Source of the DNA: Desulfonatronovibrio hydrogenovorans DSM 9292 | GTDB taxonomy: Bacteria > Desulfobacterota > Desulfovibrionia > Desulfovibrionales > Desulfonatronovibrionaceae | DNA: 64,000 nt | NCBI RefSeq assembly: GCF_000686525.1 | Contig: NZ_JMKT01000010.1 | Location: forward strand, 62,001-126,000 | Direction of reading: 5' to 3' | In this document: positions 35,105 through 42,590 of the stretch, piece after piece | How positions within the stretch are numbered: position 1 is the stretch's first letter | How the letters are laid out: every line of letters begins with the position of its first letter | Notes under the pieces: generated by a model | What the model was told of the DNA's origin: nothing | Databases searched by the model: none | What the model saw: the letters and a program-made list of their open reading frames with translations, nothing else | Translations under genes and position numbers: made by a program

Positions 35105-36448
35105 ATGGATAAAAACATGAAAAAAATATCATCACCAAAATCTAAAATGAAAGATGTTACTCTTCCGGCCGTTATTGAACAGACGACCCCGGCGTTAACT
35201 GCGCTGACTAATGCATTGGGCATACCTCGGGAGGTTCTTGCAAGCGATGAGGAAATTGAAACCGCTTGGGGAAATTTACCACGAGTGATTAGAAAAATTC
35301 CTCCACATTTGCGGACTGAGGGGCTTGCCCGGATGTGTGTGGCAGTCGCTTCCGGGCTGTTTGATAGTGGTATTAATTATATTTGGAATCTCTCTGTCAT
35401 AGAACTTCGCGATAAGGTCAGGCGATTTGGCCTTAATGTGGTGTCTCAGATTAGGGGAAAACAATTTGACGAAGCTACTTTAATTGATCTTAAGGATGCA
35501 GAGTTATTGAATTTGTGTTTGGAACTTAATCTGATCACAGAGGATGGATATTTCTTTTTAGACCAATGCAGGGATATACGAAATAATTTTTCGGCAGCTC
35601 ATCCTGCTGTCGGCACAATAGACGATAATGAGTTTATTTCATTTGTAAATCGATGTGCTAAATTTGCTCTTGGCCATGAGTACAATCCTGTTGGTGTAGA
35701 TATCCAGGCATTTATTCAAGCCATAAAAGGACAAAAATTTTCGAAATCTCAGCGTGACACATGGGTGGATAGGCTGTCACAGACACACGAAGCCCAACGA
35801 GAGATGTTATTTGGCACCCTTCATGGCATTTATACTGATCCGGGCTCTTCTGAAGAATCCCGTCTCAATTCACTTTCAATTTCATCTCAGTTCGTCGACC
35901 ATTTTACTCCGAAAACCAAGTCAGACTTGATCGATCGCCATTCCGAATATTTAGCGAAAGGGGACGATAAGCGGCATAAAGCGTCGCAGCTGTTCTTCCA
36001 AAAACTCGGTTTATTAGAATTATTAAGTGAGTCAGAACGACATGCTTTAGTTTCACATGCATGTAAGCAGCTTTTCAGTGTTCACCAGGGCTTTGATAAT
36101 TTTTACAATGAGCCTCCTTTTGCTGAGCGTTTGCTGCAAATCGTTTCCCAGGGAGCTATCCCTGACACAGCTAAAAATGAATTTGTCACATCAGTGGTAA
36201 CATGTGCCGTAGGCAATCCATACGGGGTATCCCGTGCTGCATATCCTAACTATTCAAGAATGATAAAGGGTTTTACCCCAAAAGAAATCACAATTATGCT
36301 CGAACTTCCGAGATCAAATTCAATTGTCGCACAAAGAATCAAATCCTACTCCAGGTGCAAAAAGGCTTTCAAGGAAATCGTAAGATTGATTGATCCGGAT
36401 TCTGTGCCCACTAAATACAAGAAAATATACGATAAATTGACAAGTTAG
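35105..36448 (+). CDS. HEPN-motif protein in an integron-like cassette
   Basis: 447 residues from ATG 35105 (an earlier ATG at 35069 lies within the inverted repeat; ATG 35117 is also possible). The key feature is LDQCRDIRNNFSAAHP near residues 166-181, where R-N-N-F-S-A-A-H fits the RX4-6H ribonuclease motif of HEPN domains, in a helical context followed by NEFISFVNRCAKFAL. The rest is helical with no recognised domain. HEPN proteins act in abortive infection and toxin systems, so defence is a reasonable guess. It is lower in GC than the core genes and is followed 4 bp later by an attC-like site. Confidence 0.75.
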   Translation: MDKNMKKISSPKSKMKDVTLPAVIEQTTPALTALTNALGIPREVLASDEEIETAWGNLPRVIRKIPPHLRTEGLARMCVAVASGLFDSGINYIWNLSVIELRDKVRRFGLNVVSQIRGKQFDEATLIDLKDAELLNLCLELNLITEDGYFFLDQCRDIRNNFSAAHPAVGTIDDNEFISFVNRCAKFALGHEYNPVGVDIQAFIQAIKGQKFSKSQRDTWVDRLSQTHEAQREMLFGTLHGIYTDPGSSEESRLNSLSISSQFVDHFTPKTKSDLIDRHSEYLAKGDDKRHKASQLFFQKLGLLELLSESERHALVSHACKQLFSVHQGFDNFYNEPPFAERLLQIVSQGAIPDTAKNEFVTSVVTCAVGNPYGVSRAAYPNYSRMIKGFTPKEITIMLELPRSNSIVAQRIKSYSRCKKAFKEIVRLIDPDSVPTKYKKIYDKLTS

Positions 36449-36451
36449 AGT

Positions 36452-36543
36452 GGCCAACAATCGGCTTAACCTGACCGCGAGAACGTCGGCGGCGCTACGC
36501 GACAAGCTCATTGGCGCGGCAGGTTAGCCGCACAATGGGCAAC
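36452..36543 (+). repeat. attC-like integron recombination site 1
   Basis: Left part GGCCAAC followed by AATCGGCTTAACCTGACCGC; right part GCGGCAGGTTAGCCG followed by CACAATGGGCAAC. The arms pair as CGGC-TAACCTG-CCGC with single unpaired bases on one arm, the asymmetry expected of attC. The outer 7-mers are degenerate (the right one reads AATGGGC where GTTGGGC would be ideal). 92 bp long, within the usual range. Confidence 0.75.
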
Positions 36544-36556
36544 TCAAGGTAGGGTA

Positions 36557-37258
36557 ATGGATCGTTCAGAACAGATGGTATTTGAATATTTGTCGCATCA
36601 TGGTTTCCGCGAGGTCATCTACGAACCAGATGGCAATATACCTCCAGATTTCCTTATTGATGGGCGAATTGCGGTTGAAGTTCGCCGCCTTAATCAAAAT
36701 GAAGACACACCGAACGGTCATCGTGGCCTTGAAAATGTAGCTATTCCTCTCCATGCGAAAGTTCGAACACTACTCAGGACCCTGGGGCCATCTGATGGAG
36801 TGAGTTGGTATGTTATGTACCGTTTTCGACGGCCGCTTCCTCCTTGGGATCAACTGGCGTTTACCCTACGAGCTGAGTTGATAGAGTTTCGAAAGAACAA
36901 CAATTGTGGAAAGACGAAGCGTACTGTCTCTCCGAAATTTATTATTTCGCTGATTAAGGCAGGCCGTTTGTACCCGGACTTTTTTGTACCCGGCGGTTTT
37001 GTGGACGGCGACTCTGGAGGATTTGTTTTGTCAGAACTCAACAGGAACATTCGCATCTGCGTGACAGAGAAAACACGTAAAGTTGCATTTGTACGTGAGA
37101 AGTACCCTGAATGGTGGCTTGTTCTCGTGGACAATATTGGGCATGGCATCGACGAGAGAGATCACGATGATGTGCGTCAATTGTTTCATTTCGAGCATTC
37201 CTGGAACAAGATTGTGCTCGTCAATCCTTTGGACACAAAACAGGGTTATGTTCTATAG
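36557..37258 (+). CDS. Unknown cassette protein with a possible PD-(D/E)XK nuclease core
   Basis: 233 residues. The N-terminal part reads SEQMVFEYLSHHGFREVIYEPDGNIPPDFLIDGRIAVEVRRLN: a helix, then strands carrying Asp and Glu-x-Arg in positions where PD-(D/E)XK nucleases have D and E-x-K. The Lys is replaced by Arg, so catalysis is uncertain. The C-terminal half (WWLVLVDNIGHGI, WNKIVLVNPLD) is alpha/beta. No named family recognised. It lies between attC-like sites 1 and 2. Confidence 0.75.
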   Translation: MDRSEQMVFEYLSHHGFREVIYEPDGNIPPDFLIDGRIAVEVRRLNQNEDTPNGHRGLENVAIPLHAKVRTLLRTLGPSDGVSWYVMYRFRRPLPPWDQLAFTLRAELIEFRKNNNCGKTKRTVSPKFIISLIKAGRLYPDFFVPGGFVDGDSGGFVLSELNRNIRICVTEKTRKVAFVREKYPEWWLVLVDNIGHGIDERDHDDVRQLFHFEHSWNKIVLVNPLDTKQGYVL

Positions 37259-37263
37259 GGCAA

Positions 37264-37343
37264 CTCTAAGACATCGTATTGGCTGGCCCAACCCGTAAAT
37301 CTAGCCGACCCAAAAAGCCGGGTGGCTGATTAAATCGTTAGAA
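37264..37343 (+). repeat. attC-like integron recombination site 2
   Basis: Begins CTCTAAG 6 bp after the stop of the upstream gene and ends with GTTAGAA. Inner arms GGCTGGCCCAACCCG and CCGGGTGGCTGATTA pair imperfectly. 80 bp. The next gene starts 17 bp later with its own AGGAGGG site. The weakest of the three sites in arm pairing, but the position and outer boxes fit. Confidence 0.6.
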
Positions 37344-37359
37344 CAGCTTAGGAGGGTTC

Positions 37360-38166
37360 GTGGGAGAGCAACTCACTAAGTTCAGACGCCGGAGGGCTGC
37401 TCGCAAGGCGTTTGAAGATTTGGATGAGCGTCGGGACATGTACATCGTCTTGCATTACTCCTGCGAGTCCTTTTACGATATCAAGGATGGGAGAACGCCC
37501 CGCGTAACGTCTATTGCAGCTAGAAACTTCACAACTGGGCAGACTACATCCTTTTCAATCCACAAGTCGGCCGAACAACTTGGGGTGTCGCTTTCGGACA
37601 TCACGCGACGATACGACGAGCTTGAGAAACATATGCTTGATGAGTACTTTGACTTTATCAAGTCGCGACACGGATACAGTTTCATTCACTGGAACATGAG
37701 AGATATCAACTATGGGTTTCAAGCGATTGAGCATCGATACAAGGTGCTCGGCGGAGACCCGTTTACGATTGATGATTCGCGAAAGTTTGACTTAGCCCGT
37801 GAACTCATTAATCAATTCGGGCCAGGTTACGTGCCGCATGGTGCATCTGGTCGCCTTCATAGCCTGATGGAGCTGAATCGAATTGCGGCTAGAGATGCGC
37901 TGACTGGGCAGCAAGAGGCCGACGCATTTGATGCAGGAGAGTATGTGAAGTTACATCAGTCCACTCTGCGCAAAGTTGATGTCATGTCTAACATACTTGA
38001 GCGAGCCCTAGATGGATCAATCAAAACGACGGCAACATGGCGCGAAAAGACTGGTTATCACCCTGCGGTAGCTATTGAAATCATCCGCGAGCACTGGATC
38101 TGGAGCATCGTGGTTGTCGTTGTCGCCGCTGTCGGGCTGCTTGCGTCCGTAAAGGCACTGTTCTAA
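37360..38166 (+). CDS. Tail-anchored cassette protein, RNase-H-like pattern
   Basis: 268 residues from GTG 37360 (AGGAGGG at 37350). The C-terminus is a single membrane helix (WIWSIVVVVVAAVGLLASV), so the protein is tail-anchored with a cytoplasmic body. The body shows MYIVLHYSCESFYD, a beta-hairpin RVTSIAARNFTTGQTTSF, FIHWNMRDINYGFQAIEHRY and later RLHSLMELNRIAARDALTGQ. That order resembles Exo I-III of DEDD exonucleases, with an altered first motif; this is inference only. The stop codon lies inside attC-like site 3, as is common for integron cassettes. Confidence 0.75.
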   Translation: MGEQLTKFRRRRAARKAFEDLDERRDMYIVLHYSCESFYDIKDGRTPRVTSIAARNFTTGQTTSFSIHKSAEQLGVSLSDITRRYDELEKHMLDEYFDFIKSRHGYSFIHWNMRDINYGFQAIEHRYKVLGGDPFTIDDSRKFDLARELINQFGPGYVPHGASGRLHSLMELNRIAARDALTGQQEADAFDAGEYVKLHQSTLRKVDVMSNILERALDGSIKTTATWREKTGYHPAVAIEIIREHWIWSIVVVVVAAVGLLASVKALF

Positions 38167-38220
38167 CAATTCATTCAAGCACAAGCCGCTTCGCGGCACG
38201 GCTTAATTCAGACGTTATAA
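38161..38220 (+). repeat. attC integron recombination site 3 (clear)
   Basis: A textbook 60-bp site: TTCTAAC at the left, AATTCATTCAAGC, a GCCGCTTCGCGGC central stem, GGCTTAATTCAG, and GTTATAA at the right. It is nearly identical in plan to the 59-base elements of class 1 integron cassettes such as aadA. The stop codon TAA of the upstream gene is within the left box. The hsdR start follows 25 bp after it. Confidence 0.9.
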
Positions 38221-38244
38221 TAACGGCCCCAACAACCCCATACC

Positions 38245-41001
38245 ATGAACAAAACTCCAGAACAAACAGCACGGGATAGCATTGACGCAATGCTTGCGCG
38301 TGCAGGCTGGGTGGTTGTTGATAAAGCAGCCATTAACTGGAATCTAGGGCCGGGGCTGGCGGTTCGGGAATACCAGACCGACGTGGGGCCTGCGGATTAT
38401 GTTTTGTTTGTGGACCGCAAGCCTTTGGGCGTGATCGAGGCCAAGAAAGAAACCGAAGGCCATCGCCTGAGCACTCATGAAACCCAGGCTGAATTTTACG
38501 CTCAGAGCAGGCTGAAATGGTTTGCGGACAGCCAGCCCCTTCCTTTTGTGTATGAAAGCACCGGCATATTAACCCGGTTTACAGACATGAGAGATCCCAA
38601 ACCCCGCGCTCGCCCGGTCTTTTCATTTCATCATCCAGTCACATTAAAACAAAGCATCCAGCAGCAAACCAGCCTGCGCCAGCGCCTGCAGCATATGCCG
38701 GATCTGCCTGTGCAGGGGCTTAGAAACTGCCAGATCAGGGCCATTACCAGGCTTGAAAAATCCTTCCGGGAAAACAGGCCCCGGGCCTTGGTTCAGATGG
38801 CCACGGGCAGCGGCAAAACATACACCGCCATAACTTCTGTTTACCGTCTGCTCAAATACGCGGATGCCAAAAGGGTTTTGTTTCTGGTGGATACCAGAAA
38901 CCTGGGAGAGCAGGCCGAGCAGGAGTTCATGGGCTACCTGCCCAGTGACGACAACCGCAAATTCACCGAGCTATATAACGTGCGGCGGCTGAATTCCAAG
39001 TACGTGCCGCCGGACAGCCAGGTGTGCATCAGCACCATCCAGCGCATGTATTCCATTCTCAAGGGTGAAGACCTGGAAGATACTGCGGAGCAGACCAACC
39101 CCCATGAATTCGTGGCTACGGGTCCGCCCAGGGAAATTGAATATAATGAAAAGGTCCCCCCGGAATTTTTTGATTTCATCGTGATCGATGAATGCCACCG
39201 CTCCATCTACAACCTGTGGAAACAGGTGCTGGATTATTTTGACGCCTTTTACATCGGCCTGACCGCCACCCCGGACAAGCGGACCTTTGCCTTTTTCAAT
39301 GAAAACGTGGTCAGCGAATACCGGCATGAAGAAGCCGTGGCTGACGGAGTCAATGTGGGGTTTGACACCTATCTGATAGAGACAAAGATCACCAGGGATG
39401 GGTCCAGGCTGGTGGCCGAGCAATGGGTGGACAAGCGCGAGCGCCTGACCCGGAAAAAGCGCTGGGAGCAGCTTGATGAGGAAGTGGTTTACACACCAAG
39501 CGATCTGGACCGGGACGTGGTCAATCCCAGCCAGATCAGAAACGTAATCAAGGCCTTCAGGGATAAACTTCCGGAAATGTTCCCCGGACGCGAAGAAATC
39601 CCCAAAACGCTTATTTTTGCCAAAACCGACAGCCATGCTGATGATATTATTCAGATAGTGCGCGAGGAATTTGCCGAGGGCAATGATTTCTGCAAAAAGG
39701 TCACCTACAGGTCAGAGGAAGACCCCAAATCCGTGCTGGCCTCGTTCCGCAACGATTATAACCCCAGGATCGCGGTCACTGTTGACATGATCGCCACGGG
39801 CACGGATGTAAAGCCCCTGGAATGCCTGGTCTTCATGCGCGATGTCCGCTCCAGAAACTATTTTGAACAGATGAAAGGCCGGGGAACCCGGACCCAGGGC
39901 TATGATGACCTGAAAAAGGTGACTCCTTCGGTGCACAGCGCCAAAACCGGATTTGTGATCGTGGATGCCGTGGGCGTGAGCAGATCCGTTAAAACCGACA
40001 GCCGCCCCCTGGAGCGCAAAAAATCCGTACCCTTGAAGGATCTCCTTCAGGCCGCGCTCATGGGACAGACCGATGAAGACCTGTACTCGTCCCTGGCCGG
40101 CCGTTTGGCCCGGCTGGATAAGCAGATCACGGATAATGAACGAGACAGGTTCAAAGAGCTGGCCCACGGGAAATCCATCAACCAGCTGACGCATGAACTC
40201 CTGGATGCCCATAATCCGGACAGAATCATAGAACACGCTGCGCAAAAGTTTGATCTGCCGCCGGGTACAGAGCCGGATAAGAATTTACAGCAGACTGCTC
40301 AAAAAGAGTTGATCCACCGGGCCAGGGACACCTTTACCGGCGAGCTGAATGAATATATTGAAACCGTGCGCAAGTCCCATGAGCAGATCATAGATGATGT
40401 CAACCTGGACAGGCTTGAATTTGCCGGGTGGGACAGGCAGGCTGGCATAAAGGCCCGGGAGGTCATCGAAGATTTTAAAACCTTTATGCAGGTCTACAAG
40501 GATGAGATCACGGCCCTTTCCATATTCTACAACCAGCCGTACAACCGCCGCCATGTCACCTATGCCATGCTCCGGGAAGTGCTGGACACCTTGAAGCTGA
40601 AAAAACCCGGCCTTGCCCCGGCCAGGGTCTGGCAGGCCTTTGAACAGGTGGAAAAGGTCAAGGGCAGATCCCCGAAAAGCGAACTCACAGCCCTGGTTTC
40701 CCTGATCCGGCGGGTCTCCGGTGTTGATGAGACCCTGACTGCTTTTGATCAGACCGTGGACCGCAACTTTAAAAAATGGGTGTTTGCCAGGCAGGCCGGA
40801 GCTGCCGCAAAATTCAGCGAAGAACAGATGACCTGGCTGCGCATGATCAAGGACCATATCATCAGCTCCGCGCATATTGAAAAGGATGATCTGGATTACG
40901 CCCCGTTTGACGGACAGGGGGGCATTGGCAAGATGTATCAGTTGTTTGGTGATGATCTGGATTCGATTATTGATGAGATGAATGAGGCTTTGGCGGCGTA
41001 A
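38245..41001 (+). CDS. hsdR: Type I restriction enzyme R subunit
   Basis: 918 residues. The N-terminal nuclease has Asp51 in GPADYVLFVD and Glu65-x-Lys67 in GVIEAKKE. The motor has Walker A ATGSGKTYTAI (186-196), Walker B DECH (315-318), TATPDKRT, and the RecA2 motif MKGRGTRTQGYDDL. A C-terminal helical region of the EcoEI R type follows. It translocates DNA and cuts at a distance from unmethylated target sites as part of HsdR2M2S. It overlaps hsdS by 1 bp. No ribosome site is clear. Confidence 0.95.
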   Translation: MNKTPEQTARDSIDAMLARAGWVVVDKAAINWNLGPGLAVREYQTDVGPADYVLFVDRKPLGVIEAKKETEGHRLSTHETQAEFYAQSRLKWFADSQPLPFVYESTGILTRFTDMRDPKPRARPVFSFHHPVTLKQSIQQQTSLRQRLQHMPDLPVQGLRNCQIRAITRLEKSFRENRPRALVQMATGSGKTYTAITSVYRLLKYADAKRVLFLVDTRNLGEQAEQEFMGYLPSDDNRKFTELYNVRRLNSKYVPPDSQVCISTIQRMYSILKGEDLEDTAEQTNPHEFVATGPPREIEYNEKVPPEFFDFIVIDECHRSIYNLWKQVLDYFDAFYIGLTATPDKRTFAFFNENVVSEYRHEEAVADGVNVGFDTYLIETKITRDGSRLVAEQWVDKRERLTRKKRWEQLDEEVVYTPSDLDRDVVNPSQIRNVIKAFRDKLPEMFPGREEIPKTLIFAKTDSHADDIIQIVREEFAEGNDFCKKVTYRSEEDPKSVLASFRNDYNPRIAVTVDMIATGTDVKPLECLVFMRDVRSRNYFEQMKGRGTRTQGYDDLKKVTPSVHSAKTGFVIVDAVGVSRSVKTDSRPLERKKSVPLKDLLQAALMGQTDEDLYSSLAGRLARLDKQITDNERDRFKELAHGKSINQLTHELLDAHNPDRIIEHAAQKFDLPPGTEPDKNLQQTAQKELIHRARDTFTGELNEYIETVRKSHEQIIDDVNLDRLEFAGWDRQAGIKAREVIEDFKTFMQVYKDEITALSIFYNQPYNRRHVTYAMLREVLDTLKLKKPGLAPARVWQAFEQVEKVKGRSPKSELTALVSLIRRVSGVDETLTAFDQTVDRNFKKWVFARQAGAAAKFSEEQMTWLRMIKDHIISSAHIEKDDLDYAPFDGQGGIGKMYQLFGDDLDSIIDEMNEALAA

Positions 41002-42590
41002 TGATGAAAAACAAATCAAACATTTTTCCTAATAGTTGGATAGAAAAAACAATTGAAGACGTTTGCACCAGCCCACAATATGGTTATACAACAAAAGCTG
41101 TCGAAAATGGAGACATAAAACTTTTAAGAACAACAGATATTACATCGGGCAAAATAAATTGGAAGACGGTACCTTATTGTTTAAAGAACCCAGAAAATCC
41201 AAAAAAATATTTTTTAAAAGAGGGAGATATTGTTATATCTCGTGCTGGTTCAGTTGGTATTAGCTATTTGATTACAAAACCAGAAAAAGCGGTATTTGCT
41301 TCTTATTTGATTCGTTTTAATCCATTAATAAACAAAAAACTATTCAAATATTTCTTAGAAAGCCCATTTTATTGGACAAACATATCAGAAAAAAAACTTG
41401 GAATAGCTGTTCAAAATGTAAATGCAACGAAATTAAAATCCATTAAATTGCCAGTCCCTCCCCTTAGCGAACAACTCCGCATTGTAGACAAAATCGAAGA
41501 ACTCTTTTCCGAACTGGACAACGGCGTTGAAAGCCTGAAAAAAGCCAGGGAACAGTTGAAAACCTATCGTCAGGCTGTGCTGAAATATGCCTTTGAAGGC
41601 AAGCTGACCCAGGAATGGCGGGAACAGCAGATACAGGCCGGAAACCCGCTGGAGCCTGCGGAAAAGCTTCTGGAACGCATCAAAAAAGAGCGGGAAGCGC
41701 ATTATCAGAAACAGGTGGAAGAATGGAAAAAGGCCTGTGAGCAGGCAAAGAAAGACGGCAGTAAAAAAACCGCCAAACCCAGAAAACCCAAAGACCTGTC
41801 GCCACTCACGGAAAATGAACTGGCTGAGTTGCCGGAACTGCCAGATGCTTGGGGATGGTCATATCTCGACTATTGTGGTTATTGGACTGGGGGAGGAACT
41901 CCAAGCAAACAAAGAAAAGATTATTGGCTTGATGGAGATGTTTTGTGGGTTTCCCCGAAAGACATGAAGAATCAATATATAAAAATTACGATTGATAAGA
42001 TAACAAAGGCTGCTGTTGAAGAATCAAGTGCAAAGCTTATTCCATCGGACTCAGTTTTATTTGTTGTACGGAGTGGAATTTTGCGAAGAACACTGCCTGT
42101 ATCAATTACAACTGAAATTTCCACAGTAAATCAGGATTTACAAGCGTTTACTCCATTTAAAGTTTTCCCCGAATATGTTTATTGGTACTGTGTAGCGAAT
42201 GAATTTAATATTCGCAATAATTGCGCGAAAAGTGGAACAACGGTTGAAAGCATCGAAACAACCCAGCTAAAAAAGTATAGAATATCTTTATGCTCACCGG
42301 AAGAACAACAAGCCATAGTTTCCGAAATCGAAATCCGCCTCTCAGTCTGTGATCAGCTGGAACAAACCATTGAAGACAGCCTGACAAAGGCTGAAGCCCT
42401 GCGGCAGAGCATTCTGAAAAAGGCATTTGAAGGGGAGCTGACCAGGGAGTGGAGGGCGGCGCACCCGGAACTGATTTCCGGTGAAAACTCGGCGGAAAGC
42501 CTGCTGGCGCGTATCCGGGAGGAAAAGGAAAGCCTGCGTAAGAATTCACCGCAAAGGCTCAAAAGACGCAAAGGGAAATCAAACAAATGA
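41001..42590 (+). CDS. hsdS: Type I restriction-modification specificity subunit
   Basis: 529 residues in the order TRD1 - coiled-coil spacer - TRD2 - coiled-coil spacer. The two conserved spacers read LRQAVLKYAFEGKLTQEWRE(...) and LRQSILKKAFEGELTREWRA, each after an LSEQ/EEQQ-IV motif. Both TRDs (about 41030-41440 and 41860-42300) are clearly AT-rich against the GC-rich spacers, the sign of domain exchange. It sets the bipartite DNA target; the target cannot be read from sequence. The next gene overlaps it by 4 bp (ATGA). Confidence 0.94.
   Translation: MMKNKSNIFPNSWIEKTIEDVCTSPQYGYTTKAVENGDIKLLRTTDITSGKINWKTVPYCLKNPENPKKYFLKEGDIVISRAGSVGISYLITKPEKAVFASYLIRFNPLINKKLFKYFLESPFYWTNISEKKLGIAVQNVNATKLKSIKLPVPPLSEQLRIVDKIEELFSELDNGVESLKKAREQLKTYRQAVLKYAFEGKLTQEWREQQIQAGNPLEPAEKLLERIKKEREAHYQKQVEEWKKACEQAKKDGSKKTAKPRKPKDLSPLTENELAELPELPDAWGWSYLDYCGYWTGGGTPSKQRKDYWLDGDVLWVSPKDMKNQYIKITIDKITKAAVEESSAKLIPSDSVLFVVRSGILRRTLPVSITTEISTVNQDLQAFTPFKVFPEYVYWYCVANEFNIRNNCAKSGTTVESIETTQLKKYRISLCSPEEQQAIVSEIEIRLSVCDQLEQTIEDSLTKAEALRQSILKKAFEGELTREWRAAHPELISGENSAESLLARIREEKESLRKNSPQRLKRRKGKSNK

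Noticed and set aside
34010-35223. Minus-strand open frames of 60-130 codons across the repeats
   Set aside because: They share sequence (RLFHPQNGHCK and similar) only because they are translations of the same repeat. They run antisense to better supported genes and lack start signals.
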